DNA from: Winogradskyella psychrotolerans
GTDB lineage: Bacteria; Bacteroidota; Bacteroidia; Flavobacteriales; Flavobacteriaceae
Assembly (NCBI RefSeq): GCF_018860545.1
Contig: NZ_JAHKPN010000052.1
Span: 186,001-250,000 of the forward strand
Length of the DNA: 64,000 bases
Reading direction: 5' to 3'
Shown piece after piece: positions 48,099 through 57,325 of this stretch (its first letter is position 1; each line of letters opens with the position of its first letter). Both the position numbers and the translations under genes were made by a program. The notes beneath the pieces are model-generated. The model made no database searches, had not been told where the DNA came from, and saw only the letters and a list, made by a program, of their open reading frames with translations.

Positions 48099-48860
48099 AT
48101 GAAAAAAATCAGTATCCTAATAGCCATTATTGGCTTATCGGCAAGTGTACTTGTATCTTGTAAAAACGAATCTAAAACTTCAGAAGAACCTACTGCGGAA
48201 AACCAAAAGCATAAAGGAGAACGTCCTCCTCATGAAGGAGATAGAAAAGGACCACCACATGGAGGTGAACGCAAAGGGCCACCAAGAGGAGGTCTACCTG
48301 AACAAACCAAAACATTGGAAGAAATTGGTGGTTACGCGATTGGTGATGTTGCAACTGATTTTAATTTAAAAAATGTTGATGGTTCTATGGTGTCTCTAGA
48401 CAGTTTTGAAAATGCAAAGGGTTATATCGTAACGTTCACGTGTAATGAGTGTCCATTTTCAGTATTGTATGAAGACCGTTTAATTGCATTAAATAATGAA
48501 TATGCACCTAAAGGTTATCCTGTCATCGCTATTAATCCTAACAGTCCTGCGAATGAAAAAGAAGGTTATGCAGCAATGCAAAAACGTTCAGAAGAGAAAG
48601 GATTTACATTTCCGTATTTAGTTGATGAAGGACAAAAAATATATCCACAATATGGTGCAGTAAGAACACCACATGTCTTTTTATTGGATGCTGAGCGTAA
48701 AGTACAGTACATTGGTACTATTGATGACAATTCGAAATCTCCAGAAGATGTTAAAGTAAACTACGTTAAAGACGCTATTGAGGCTTTAGAAAAAGGTGAA
48801 AAACCAAGCCCTAATTTCACAAAAGCGATAGGCTGCCCTGTAAAAGCAGATAAGGCTTAA
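48099..48860 (+). CDS. redoxin-fold lipoprotein with Pro/Gly/His repeat linker
   Basis: 253 residues. Lipoprotein signal ending SASVLVSC-KN. Residues about 37-66 form a low-complexity linker of repeated units such as GERPPHEGDRKGPPHGG and ERKGPPRGG. The rest is an AhpC/TSA-like redoxin fold: IGDVATDFNLKNVDG, FTCNECPFSVLYEDRL with C115-x-x-C118, and YGAVRTPHVFLLDAERKVQYIGTIDD. It is probably a thioredoxin-like peroxidase or reductase attached to the envelope. It is paired with the TlpA-like lipoprotein upstream and ends in a good terminator. Confidence 0.85.
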   Translation: MKKISILIAIIGLSASVLVSCKNESKTSEEPTAENQKHKGERPPHEGDRKGPPHGGERKGPPRGGLPEQTKTLEEIGGYAIGDVATDFNLKNVDGSMVSLDSFENAKGYIVTFTCNECPFSVLYEDRLIALNNEYAPKGYPVIAINPNSPANEKEGYAAMQKRSEEKGFTFPYLVDEGQKIYPQYGAVRTPHVFLLDAERKVQYIGTIDDNSKSPEDVKVNYVKDAIEALEKGEKPSPNFTKAIGCPVKADKA

Positions 48861-48882
48861 AATTCCTTATATAACATTTATA

Positions 48883-48918
48883 AAAAACAGCATCTTTTCG
48901 ATGCTGTTTTTGTTTTTC
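48883..48918 (+). terminator. intrinsic terminator after the redoxin gene
   Basis: AAAAACAGCATC (48883-48894) pairs perfectly with GATGCTGTTTTT (48900-48911) around TTTTC, followed by GTTTTTC. It ends the two-gene thioredoxin-lipoprotein unit. Confidence 0.92.
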
Positions 48919-49034
48919 AAATAGTTTTAAATGTATCCTTATATTAAGACTAAAAAGAAAATTAACTCATTTCAATTCTCAATGCTTTCAATAGTAATTG
49001 TTATTTTTATTCAAAACCTAAAATTAATTCATCA

Positions 49035-49898
49035 TTGAATCATATCCCGAACATATCTTTTAAAAGTAGCGATGGATTTAATGACATTGAATGCATTCAA
49101 TTATCAGAATTATTCTCTCGCATTGAAAACGATCTGAATCACAACCCACATTTGCCTCACCGCATTTCATTTTTTGCCTTATTAATTGTAACTGAAGGAC
49201 ACGGTGAACATCAAGTTGATTTAAAGACTTATAAAATTCAGAAAGATTCTATACTTAAAATTGCGAAAGGTCAGGTTCACGCCTTTCAAAATGATCCGCA
49301 ATATAAGGGGTACCTCGTGTTATTTACAGAAGATTTTGTTTTAAAATATTTCTCAAAATCTTCTATTGAGTATATATCGCATTTGTACAACTATCATATT
49401 TCAGATCCTTTAGTTAAAAACAGCGCATTAAATGCCTTTTTTTTAGAACGAATAACAGAAGAGATTCAAAGTACAAACACCTATGTACAGAATGAAATTA
49501 TAGCAAAAATATTAGAACTATTTTTATTAAAATTGGAACGTGAAGCTTATAAAACACCACTTGAAACGTTCAATAAAAAACACCAAAGTCTTTTTATTAA
49601 TTTTAAAAATTTAGTAGAGAAAAATTATACAAACACGCGAAATGTCAAAGATTACGCGGAGCTATTAAACATTTCTACGAAGCATCTTAACACCATAGTT
49701 AGAGCAACCACATTAAATACAGCGAAGCATTTTATTGATAACTACGTCATCTTAGAAATTAAGCGTGACATCTTTAGTAGCACTTTAAGTCTTAAAGAAG
49801 TCGCTTATGAAAATGGATTCGATGAAGTTACTAATTTTACCAAGTTTTTTAAAAAACATACAGGTCTCTCTCCCAAGGCATTTAAATCTACACTTTAA
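49035..49898 (+). CDS. AraC family transcriptional regulator (TTG start)
   Basis: 287 residues from a TTG at 49035; no in-frame ATG is present nearby, so the start is assigned by fit. The N-terminal part is a cupin-like AraC ligand domain (LLIVTEGHGEHQVDLKTYKIQ, KGQVHAFQNDPQYKGYLVLF). The C-terminal AraC helix-turn-helix is NVKDYAELLNISTKHLNTIV then SLKEVAYENGFDEVTNFTKFF and KKHTGLSPKAFKS. It stands before a small protein and a QorB-like oxidoreductase on the same strand and may activate them. Confidence 0.85.
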   Translation: MNHIPNISFKSSDGFNDIECIQLSELFSRIENDLNHNPHLPHRISFFALLIVTEGHGEHQVDLKTYKIQKDSILKIAKGQVHAFQNDPQYKGYLVLFTEDFVLKYFSKSSIEYISHLYNYHISDPLVKNSALNAFFLERITEEIQSTNTYVQNEIIAKILELFLLKLEREAYKTPLETFNKKHQSLFINFKNLVEKNYTNTRNVKDYAELLNISTKHLNTIVRATTLNTAKHFIDNYVILEIKRDIFSSTLSLKEVAYENGFDEVTNFTKFFKKHTGLSPKAFKSTL

Positions 49899-49985
49899 AT
49901 TTAGGTCTCATATTTACCATTTTTAACAGATTATTTACCTTTTGCAACTTTAGTCCTATTCAGAACTTTGTAATAAATAAATATT

Positions 49986-50186
49986 ATGAGCGACATTGCA
50001 AAATGCCCTACCTGTGGCAGTTATTCTAAAATAAAAGAAAAAGAAGGAGAAACCATCTATCAAGCAGTACAAGATGAAGAGGCTTTAAAAAAAGTTAGCC
50101 AAATGAAGAAAGCGCTTGAAAAGTTTAAAACAAAAGCAGAACAACTTGAAAAAGAGTTAGAGGCTTTAAAATCTAAACATTCATAA
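49986..50186 (+). CDS. small protein with one CxxC and a coiled coil
   Basis: 66 residues. The N terminus has a single zinc-ribbon-like knuckle KCPTCGSYSKI; the rest is a charged heptad-like helix (QMKKALEKFKTKAEQLEKELEALKSK) predicted to form a coiled coil. With only one pair of Cys it would need to dimerise to bind zinc in the usual way. Function unknown. It starts 87 bp after the AraC regulator and 13 bp before the QorB-like gene, so it is likely co-transcribed with the latter. Confidence 0.65.
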   Translation: MSDIAKCPTCGSYSKIKEKEGETIYQAVQDEEALKKVSQMKKALEKFKTKAEQLEKELEALKSKHS

Positions 50187-50199
50187 ACCATTATATATT

Positions 50200-51060
50200 A
50201 TGAAAATTGCAGTAACATCAGCAAGCGGACATTTAGGAAGCGCCATTGTAAAAGCACTTTTAAAAGATACTGAACAAGGAAATGTCATTGCCATTGCAAG
50301 AACTCCTGAAAACGCGACACATTTAGGTGTTGAAGTCAGAAAGGGAGATTACAATAATCGTAAAGATTTCAATGCCGCTTTAAAAGGAGTAGACACTGTA
50401 TTGTTAGTTTCTGGTATGGATCATCCACAGAAAAGAATACAACAACACCGAAATGTCATTGAGGCAGCCAAACAAAACGGTGTTCAAAAAATAGTCTATA
50501 CGAGTATTGTTGGCGCTGAAGAAAACAATGCTTTTAGTCCAGTTGTGCAAAGCAATCGCCAGACGGAAGAAGACATTCGTAATTCCGGTTTAAATTGGGT
50601 TATTGGTAGAAACGGTATTTATATTGAACCCGATTTAGACTATTTAGATACCTATATAAAAGATGGTGAGATAAGAAATTCCGCAGACCGAGGAAAGTGC
50701 ACGTATACAAGTCGTGAAGAATTGAGTTATGCCTACGTTAAAATGTTATTAGAAGTCAAACACAATAGTAACACCTATAATTTAGTAGGTGAAGCGATCT
50801 CGCAAAAGGAACTCGCCGATTTTATTAATCAGGTTTTCGGCACAAAATTAGTTTACAATACGCTTTCTGTAGAAGCTTATAAAAAAGACAGAATTGCTGA
50901 ACTTGGTGAGTTTCTAGGTACTATCATCGCTGGAATTTACGAAGGCATAAAAAATGGGGCCAATGATGTGCCTTCTGATTATGAAAAAGCAGCGGGTAGA
51001 GCACATAAATCGACCTTGCAAATGATAGAACAATACCATCAAAATCACCTTCAAAACTAA
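50200..51060 (+). CDS. NmrA/QorB-type NAD(P)-binding oxidoreductase
   Basis: 286 residues, equal to E. coli QorB (YtfG). The dinucleotide loop is TSASGHLGSAIVKALL at about residues 6-21. QorB-like blocks are ALKGVDTVLLVSGMDHPQKRIQQHRNVIEAAKQNGVQKIVYTSIV (read as consecutive segments) and LNWVIGRNGIYIE. QorB reduces quinones with NADPH; the substrate here is not proven. It is preceded by an AraC regulator and a small coiled-coil protein, a pattern seen with inducible detoxification oxidoreductases. Confidence 0.78.
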   Translation: MKIAVTSASGHLGSAIVKALLKDTEQGNVIAIARTPENATHLGVEVRKGDYNNRKDFNAALKGVDTVLLVSGMDHPQKRIQQHRNVIEAAKQNGVQKIVYTSIVGAEENNAFSPVVQSNRQTEEDIRNSGLNWVIGRNGIYIEPDLDYLDTYIKDGEIRNSADRGKCTYTSREELSYAYVKMLLEVKHNSNTYNLVGEAISQKELADFINQVFGTKLVYNTLSVEAYKKDRIAELGEFLGTIIAGIYEGIKNGANDVPSDYEKAAGRAHKSTLQMIEQYHQNHLQN

Positions 51061-51092
51061 TCTCAATTCCCGTAAAATAACTATTAGCTAAA

Positions 51093-51126
51093 AAAAAACA
51101 GCAGCTTTTTCAAGCTGCTGTTTTTT
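51093..51126. terminator. bidirectional intrinsic terminator
   Basis: A 15-bp perfect stem, AAAAAACAGCAGCTT (51093-51107) with AAGCTGCTGTTTTTT (51112-51126), around TTTC. It lies between the convergent QorB-like and guaB genes and serves both. Confidence 0.93.
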
Positions 51127-51162
51127 AATTTTATATTGATTCCTGCTTTCGTAGGAATTTAG

Positions 51163-52635
51163 TTATCTCGAATAATTAGGAGATTCATTAGTAATGGTCA
51201 CATCATGCGGATGACTTTCATTAATCCCTGAACTTGTGATTTTTACAAAACGTCCGGTTTCTTTTAAAGTCTCGATGTCTTTAGCTCCACAATAGCCCAT
51301 TCCTGCTCTAAGGCCACCAACAAATTGATGAATACTTTCAACCAATTCACCTTTATATGGCACACGCCCAACAATACCTTCTGGTACTAATTTTTTAATA
51401 TCGTCTTCCACATCTTGAAAATAACGATCCTTACTACCTTGCTTCATGGCTTCAACAGACCCCATACCTCTGTAAGATTTGAATTTTCGTCCTTCGTAAA
51501 TTATCGTTTCTCCTGGACTCTCTTTTGTACCAGCCAAAAGTGACCCTAACATTACGGTATCTGCACCTGCCGCTATCGCTTTAGGAATATCTCCTGTATA
51601 ACGAATACCTCCATCAGCAATTACCGGAACTCCTGTACCTTTAATCGCTGCTGCAACTTCTAGCACTGCAGAAAACTGCGGAAAACCTACACCTGCTACA
51701 ACTCTCGTTGTACAAATTGAACCTGGTCCAATACCTACTTTTACAGCATCTGCACCAGCTTCGACTAAATACTTTGCGGCTGCTCCTGTTGCTATATTCC
51801 CAACAATCACCTCTAGTTTTGGGAATTTCTTTTTAATCTCTTTTAATACCGATACCACACCTTTCGTATGTCCATGAGCTGTATCTATAATTACAGCATC
51901 TACACTTGCAGCTACCAAAGCTGAAGCACGGTCTACAGCATCTGCTGTAACACCAATAGCTGCAGCAACTCTTAATCTACCAAAGGAATCTTTATTCGCA
52001 TTTGGTTTTTGAGTGACTTTAGTAATATCTCTAAAAGTAATCAATCCTTTTAGATTAAAATTATCATCAACAATCAATAATTTTTCAATCTTGTTTTGTT
52101 GTAGAATTTGTTCTGCGTCTTTTAAAGACGTACCAACTGCAGCAGTCACCAGATTCTCTTTGGTCATTACTTCAATAATTGGCTTTGTCCCTTCGTGTTC
52201 AAAACGTAAATCTCTATTAGTAACAATGCCTTTTAATTTTCCATCATCATCTACAATAGGAATCCCTCCAATACTGTGTTCCGCCATATTTGACTTGGCA
52301 TCAAAAACCGTAGCCGTTAAGGGTAAAGTAACCGGATCGATAATCATGCCGCTTTCAGCACGTTTTACACGACGTACCTTATCGGCTTGCTGCGCAATCG
52401 TCATATTTTTGTGTAACACTCCTATTCCACCTTCTTGGGCCATGGCAATTGCCATTTTACTTTCGGTAACCGTATCCATTGCTGCGGAAATCACAGGAAT
52501 GTTAATGGTGATGTTTCTTGTAAATTTTGTTTGAATATTGACTTCCCGAGGAAGAATTTCAGAGAATGCTGGAACTAAGAGTACGTCATCGTAAGTAAGA
52601 CCTTCTCCAACAATTTTATTTTCGTGTGCTGTCAT
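51163..52635 (-). CDS. guaB: inosine-5'-monophosphate dehydrogenase
   Basis: 490 residues with the ATG at 52635; a longer frame starting with a GTG at 52659 is possible but that codon overlaps the -7 promoter element, so it is rejected. Domains: catalytic barrel entry [15 protein letters not shown], two CBS repeats (about 90-205: [33 protein letters not shown]), then the substrate loop [15 protein letters not shown] with catalytic Cys308 and the flap [10 protein letters not shown]. It oxidises IMP to XMP for guanine nucleotides. Single gene, converging on qorB at a shared terminator. Confidence 0.97.
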   Translation of the reverse strand: MTAHENKIVGEGLTYDDVLLVPAFSEILPREVNIQTKFTRNITINIPVISAAMDTVTESKMAIAMAQEGGIGVLHKNMTIAQQADKVRRVKRAESGMIIDPVTLPLTATVFDAKSNMAEHSIGGIPIVDDDGKLKGIVTNRDLRFEHEGTKPIIEVMTKENLVTAAVGTSLKDAEQILQQNKIEKLLIVDDNFNLKGLITFRDITKVTQKPNANKDSFGRLRVAAAIGVTADAVDRASALVAASVDAVIIDTAHGHTKGVVSVLKEIKKKFPKLEVIVGNIATGAAAKYLVEAGADAVKVGIGPGSICTTRVVAGVGFPQFSAVLEVAAAIKGTGVPVIADGGIRYTGDIPKAIAAGADTVMLGSLLAGTKESPGETIIYEGRKFKSYRGMGSVEAMKQGSKDRYFQDVEDDIKKLVPEGIVGRVPYKGELVESIHQFVGGLRAGMGYCGAKDIETLKETGRFVKITSSGINESHPHDVTITNESPNYSR

Positions 52636-52658
52636 GGCAATTAAGATATAATTGCGCA

Positions 52659-52685
52659 CAAAGGTACGGATTTAATATCAACCAA
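52659..52685 (-). promoter_or_regulatory. promoter of guaB
   Basis: On the minus strand TACCTTTG (52666-52659) matches the consensus TAnnTTTG exactly, and TTG (52685-52683) lies 16 bp upstream, one short of the usual spacing. Transcription would start around 52653, giving a short leader before the ATG at 52635 and supporting that start. Confidence 0.6.
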
Positions 52686-52765
52686 GTATGCATATATAAG
52701 GTTTTAAGATTATTTTATTGTTAAGTACAAATTCTCTTGTGGTTAACCCTAAAAATGACACCTTA

Positions 52766-53119
52766 TTAGTTCAAAATAAACGTATAATCAATATCAATTA
52801 AAGTTATTTCGTGTTCATAAACACTACCTCTATGACAAAAGAGGGCTTTAAGTTCAAGTATTTCTTGTTTATTAAACATTAAAACTAAATTCTCTTGAAT
52901 AGAGGGAATAGGAATTTTTCGTTTCACTTTGGCATCAGCATACATCTCTTCCCAATACTCTTCTTCTATCGCTATTAAATAAGTTTTAAATCGATGGTAT
53001 TGGTCTTGTGTGAATTCGAAGTAGATATTATTAAATTCTAAATGATAGACCTTACACCCTTTACATATAGATAATTCGCCATGACTAGTTTTTGATAAGA
53101 CTTTTATATTATGACACAT
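52766..53119 (-). CDS. conserved Bacteroidota protein, DUF6686-like
   Basis: 117 residues, cytoplasmic by lack of signal peptide. Conserved-looking features are MCHNIKVLSKTSHGELSICKGCKVYHLEFNN (several Cys, one CxxC) followed by IYFEFTQDQYHRFKTYL. I associate this pattern with DUF6686, but cannot check. A metal-binding role is only a guess from the Cys residues. It is the last gene of the minus-strand operon with the PepSY-flavodoxin reductase (14-bp gap), so it may belong to iron handling. Confidence 0.65.
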   Translation of the reverse strand: MCHNIKVLSKTSHGELSICKGCKVYHLEFNNIYFEFTQDQYHRFKTYLIAIEEEYWEEMYADAKVKRKIPIPSIQENLVLMFNKQEILELKALFCHRGSVYEHEITLIDIDYTFILN

Positions 53120-53133
53120 AAGTTCTCTTTTTT

Positions 53134-55332
53134 TTAATAACAGTCCATTTTAATTTGCCCATTACTTTCAAACGTGCTTAATGGTTTGTTGAGTTGTTCT
53201 GTGGTAATATTATTTAAGACTTCTAGCACTCTATTTTGCATGGCAATAGAACCACAAATCATTATAATTCCGTTGTTAAGCAACACGTTACTTAATAATT
53301 CTTGATGGTCTAAAATTATATCTTGAACATAAATTTTGTCTTTCTGTTCTTGTGAATAAGCAATATGAAAACTAGATAATGTGTTTTTTGAGAAAGCAGT
53401 CTCAATAATATTTTCATAAATATTTAAAGAATCTTGTGTGCGTCCTCCCCAAAACAAATGTGTTTCAATTTGCTTTTGGTTATCATTAATCATACCTAAA
53501 AAAGGTGCTATTCCTGTGCCGTTAGCAATCATTACAACATCCTTTACAGCCGTTGGAAAGTGAAAATCAGCATTACGTTTTACTTGGGCTTTAACGATAT
53601 CGTTTACTTTTAAATTATTAAAATAATTAGAGCACACACCAAATTCGTGCTTTTTAATACTTAAAATAATATCGTTTTCAATCTTTCCTATAGAATATTG
53701 TCGTTCTATAAAATCTACTTCGGGATATAATGATAACAAATCCCCTGAGTCGTATTTCAATTTTTGATTTGGTCGCAATTGGACTAAAAACGAATCATCC
53801 GAATTAGGTTCCGTTTTATTAATGACTTTAAATTCCTTTAAAGTTTTTAATTTGATATGAGGTTTTTGAAATTTAATTTTTAAATCTTGATTCGTGCTTT
53901 CATTCCATTGGTTTATCCACGTTTTAAACGTTTCAAACGATTGATTATTAATTTTGAAAAGTGGAAGGTGTGCTTCAAATCCTTCTTTCTTTTGTAGCAT
54001 GTCATTGACTTCAATGGCATATTTACAATAATCAGGGTAACTTAATGAACCAAAACCAATTACAGAATACTGAATGGTTTGATGCTGTTTCACATTTTTA
54101 AATAATTTTTCAAAATTTGAAGCACTTATAGGCGCCTCACCTTCTCCATAAGTGGAAGCAAAAATTATGAGATGTTTCGCGCTGTCATAGGTTGAATACT
54201 GGTTTAAAGCTGCAATAAAAACCGAATGTCCTGCTCCCAACAACGCTTCAAAATATTGCTTAGCTGAATTGAATGTTTGTCCTGTTTCTGAACCTACCAA
54301 AATGATGTACTCAGCATCTTCTTTATTAAATTTATTCTTAATTTTTGAAGTCTCTTTTCGACGCTTTAAGGTCATTGCAAAACCCGAATACATAAAAAAC
54401 AGAATAGCCAAACTCGCCAATAATAAAACAATAGACCAAACTATAGTGCCTTGACCTGTGTGTAAAATTAAACTCCAATTAGAAAGTAAGGCCGTCCAAG
54501 TTGTGTTTTGACGACTGACAATGGCTCCTGAAAATTGATTGACTAGTAACTCTTTATCATGCAACTTTACGATAAAGTAATCTTCAATATCATCTGAGAA
54601 TGGGAACTCAACACTTTTTACATCACTTAGTTTTATATTTTGAAAGGTTTCAAAATTATTTAATGCCAACTTTTCATCAACTTCAATGGGCTCCGGATAG
54701 TTATGTGAGATTTTAGTATCTGGAAGTACATCGAATTTTTCGAGAGAAAGATAAACACCGGTCAGCGTAATGATAACAATAGGAATTAAGGTATATCGAC
54801 CAATAATTACATGGTAATACTGATTAAAGTTTTCCTTGACTACTTTTGAAAAAAAACGTTTAAATCCTCCTTGACGTTTCAAGATGAGTTTAACTCCTGT
54901 AATAGATATTAGAAATAATAGGAAAGAAACGATTCCAATTAAAACTCGTCCTGTCGTTTTTAAAAATAGAGAACGATGTAAGTTAGTTGCAAATTCAAAA
55001 ACTGGTGCCTTCTTTATTATGTCCCCTAATTTCTCACCTGTAATTGGGTTGATATAGAATGTTTCACTGTTTCCGTCTTTAGTTATAACCGATGCACTGA
55101 CGAAATCGTTTTTATCAACTTCAAGTGTAAAAACTTCGTCATACTGATTTTTTAAAACACTGAAAGTTTCAGCAAGTGAAATCTCATTAGTACCAGAAAC
55201 AGCATACCGTTGTAATTGATTTGAAATCGGTTCAAACGCCAAAATAGCACCTGTTACCGATGCTATTAAAATGAATAAAGAAGAAACAACAGCCAAAATT
55301 AAATGACTGTATCTCCATATGGAAATGGTCAT
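53134..55332 (-). CDS. PepSY-flavodoxin-FAD/NAD(P) reductase fusion, probable inner-membrane ferric or siderophore reductase
   Basis: 732 residues. Part 1 (about 1-335) is a PepSY-associated membrane protein with four or more helices (HLILAVVSSLFILIASVTGAIL start; VLIGIVSFLLFLISITGV; IIGRYTLIPIVIITLTGVYL; TIVWSIVLLLASLAILFFMY). Part 2 (about 345-480) is flavodoxin-like with the FMN loop VGSETGQTFNSA. Part 3 (about 495-732) is a ferredoxin-NADP reductase module with RQYSIGK (FAD), NGTGIAPFLGMI (nucleotide) and CGS near the end. Electrons from NAD(P)H would pass to FAD, FMN and across the membrane. With a TonB receptor nearby, reduction of ferric ions is likely. Confidence 0.9.
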   Translation of the reverse strand: MTISIWRYSHLILAVVSSLFILIASVTGAILAFEPISNQLQRYAVSGTNEISLAETFSVLKNQYDEVFTLEVDKNDFVSASVITKDGNSETFYINPITGEKLGDIIKKAPVFEFATNLHRSLFLKTTGRVLIGIVSFLLFLISITGVKLILKRQGGFKRFFSKVVKENFNQYYHVIIGRYTLIPIVIITLTGVYLSLEKFDVLPDTKISHNYPEPIEVDEKLALNNFETFQNIKLSDVKSVEFPFSDDIEDYFIVKLHDKELLVNQFSGAIVSRQNTTWTALLSNWSLILHTGQGTIVWSIVLLLASLAILFFMYSGFAMTLKRRKETSKIKNKFNKEDAEYIILVGSETGQTFNSAKQYFEALLGAGHSVFIAALNQYSTYDSAKHLIIFASTYGEGEAPISASNFEKLFKNVKQHQTIQYSVIGFGSLSYPDYCKYAIEVNDMLQKKEGFEAHLPLFKINNQSFETFKTWINQWNESTNQDLKIKFQKPHIKLKTLKEFKVINKTEPNSDDSFLVQLRPNQKLKYDSGDLLSLYPEVDFIERQYSIGKIENDIILSIKKHEFGVCSNYFNNLKVNDIVKAQVKRNADFHFPTAVKDVVMIANGTGIAPFLGMINDNQKQIETHLFWGGRTQDSLNIYENIIETAFSKNTLSSFHIAYSQEQKDKIYVQDIILDHQELLSNVLLNNGIIMICGSIAMQNRVLEVLNNITTEQLNKPLSTFESNGQIKMDCY

Positions 55333-55342
55333 ATATTCAGTT

Positions 55343-55834
55343 TTATTGCGGCATCATGCGGATATAACGAATAAACCCTTGGCCTTCTACTTTAGATTTT
55401 ACGCTTTCAGACGTTAATTCTATTTCCACATCACTTTCGTAATATTCCTGATCTTCTACAGCAGATTCAAAACGAAGTTTATAACCTTTATCAATTTTAT
55501 CGTTATCAATTTCGATAACATTGATGGTGCGTTCTCCGCCACTCACGGTGGCTCCTGTTATAGCATCAATATCAGTTCTTCTTTTGCCATAAAAATTCCA
55601 CCAAGACTCTACTGTATTATACCATTCATCATCATCGCCAATAACGTTTAGTGTTTCGACATATTCACCTTCAGGATTTAATAAGGAGATGACAATGTAA
55701 GCACCTTCACCTGTATAATTTGTCATTTGAATCATACATTTATATTTAGTAGACTCAACCGGCTTAGAGAAAGACACTAGTCCAAATATGATAACGCATA
55801 ATAATGCTAAAGAACGTATATTTTTCATATTCAA
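55343..55834 (-). CDS. exported DUF2271-like protein
   Basis: 163 residues. Signal peptide LALLCVIIFGLVSFSKP. The mature part has YKCMIQMTNYTGEGAYIVISLLNPEGEY and DAITGATVSGGER, the DUF2271 pattern; the latter resembles the flavin-binding ITGAT/SGAT motif of FMN-bind domains. DUF2271 genes often lie beside PepSY reductases, as here (10-bp gap). A redox role in the periplasm is plausible but unproven. Confidence 0.8.
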   Translation of the reverse strand: MNMKNIRSLALLCVIIFGLVSFSKPVESTKYKCMIQMTNYTGEGAYIVISLLNPEGEYVETLNVIGDDDEWYNTVESWWNFYGKRRTDIDAITGATVSGGERTINVIEIDNDKIDKGYKLRFESAVEDQEYYESDVEIELTSESVKSKVEGQGFIRYIRMMPQ

Positions 55835-55841
55835 AATTCTA

Positions 55842-57320
55842 TTATTTTAAAAATTCTATGGCAATGTTATTCTTTTTTAGCAACTCATTTTCTTTTGCTA
55901 AATCGTATGCTGATTCTTCAAAATCAGTTACAAGATCTTTTTTCGCTCCGTGTTTTATAAGAAACTTAAGAATAGCATCGTCGGTTGCTTTTAATGCTGC
56001 TAAATGTAAGGCCGTATTTCCTTCTTTATTTTTTGCATTAATATCTTGATTCATTTTTAAGGCTAATTCTAAGACATCCAAACTATTTTTTTCTACCGCT
56101 AAATGAAACCACGTATTTCCGTTTTTCTGTACTTTGGAGAGGTCTACATTGTTAGCTTGAAGTAATTCAAGTTTTTCATAAAACGTTTTTTTGCGTCTTG
56201 GAGAATATGAATCAATTAAATAATATGCTAAGTTATTACCTTTCGCGTCTAAAATATCTGTCTTATAACCATTCTTAATTAAAAACCCTACGACATCTGC
56301 AGCGTTTCCAACAATCGCTAAAGTTAAAGCGGATTGTCCTTTTTTATTAATAGTACTCGTGGATTTTAAATTTCTAGATAAATGCTTCACCACCTCCAAA
56401 CTATTTCCAGAAGCTGCATTCATTACCGCATTATTACCATTATCATCCAGGGCATTTACATCTAAACCATTTTTAAATAAATAATTGATTACTTCAAAAT
56501 CTGTGTTTCTTTTTGCAACGATATGTAATGGAGACACACCTTCGTTGTTGACCACAATTGGACTTAAACCAACTTTTTTCAAAAATTTGTAAACTTCTAT
56601 GCCATTAGTTGTACCTCTTGCTCCATTTGCAGCAAATATAAATGCTTGATCAGTGCCTTTGATGCCTTTGTCTAAAAGAGCAGTCATCATTTCAATATTT
56701 CCAGTCTTAGCCGCATAATTAAAAATACCATTACCATTGGTATCCTTACTATTAATATCTAAACCTTTCGACTGAAAGTAATCTGTTAGCTTAAAATCGT
56801 TATCGCTTGGCGCCGCTAATAATATAGCATTTGCCCCATTAGGATTTGCTCTAGTAATCAACTTTGAGTTAGATTTAATCAGTAAATCATAGACTGCTGT
56901 ATTTTTTTGACCAGCACCTGCCGCAAAATTGATAATCGTATTTCCTTTATCGTCTGTGATATCAGTTTTAGCACCTTTTTTTAATAAATATTTTACTAAC
57001 TTTTCATTGCCTTTGTATGCTGCCCAAAAAATGTAAGTTCGTCCATCATGTGTTAACTTATTCACATCATTGCCTTTCTGAGACAACAGGTAGGTAATCG
57101 TTTTTAATGGAGCCTCTTGCAACGTAGCATAAACAACACCATCAAAATTATTGCCGTTAGCTTCTGCCGGATTATGACCTTCTTCCATTTTTGTTTTAAC
57201 CGTTTTAACGTCTGGTTTTGTATCCCAAAACTTACGATCTAAGAATACATTATCTTGCCCAAATCCTTGAAATACGAATGCTAATAATATAGCTAAAAAA
57301 CCTAATTTTAAATTCTTCAT
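55842..57320 (-). CDS. ankyrin-repeat protein, exported
   Basis: 492 residues. Signal peptide (LGFLAILLAFVFQGFGQ), then about a dozen ankyrin repeats, for example GRTYIFWAAYKGNEKLVKYLLKKGAKTD (as consecutive parts), GNTIINFAAGAGQK, GNGIFNYAAKTGNIEMMTALL and GNTALHLAALKATDDAILKFL. No catalytic domain is present. Such repeats bind proteins; the signal peptide places it in the periplasm, where it could organise the uptake or reductase proteins encoded around it. Gaps to both neighbours are under 10 bp. Confidence 0.88.
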   Translation of the reverse strand: MKNLKLGFLAILLAFVFQGFGQDNVFLDRKFWDTKPDVKTVKTKMEEGHNPAEANGNNFDGVVYATLQEAPLKTITYLLSQKGNDVNKLTHDGRTYIFWAAYKGNEKLVKYLLKKGAKTDITDDKGNTIINFAAGAGQKNTAVYDLLIKSNSKLITRANPNGANAILLAAPSDNDFKLTDYFQSKGLDINSKDTNGNGIFNYAAKTGNIEMMTALLDKGIKGTDQAFIFAANGARGTTNGIEVYKFLKKVGLSPIVVNNEGVSPLHIVAKRNTDFEVINYLFKNGLDVNALDDNGNNAVMNAASGNSLEVVKHLSRNLKSTSTINKKGQSALTLAIVGNAADVVGFLIKNGYKTDILDAKGNNLAYYLIDSYSPRRKKTFYEKLELLQANNVDLSKVQKNGNTWFHLAVEKNSLDVLELALKMNQDINAKNKEGNTALHLAALKATDDAILKFLIKHGAKKDLVTDFEESAYDLAKENELLKKNNIAIEFLK

Positions 57321-57325
57321 GTGTT

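Noticed and set aside
52013..52534. 173-codon plus-strand ORF
   Set aside because: It lies entirely inside guaB on the opposite strand; guaB has full family motifs and the antisense product has no recognisable domain.
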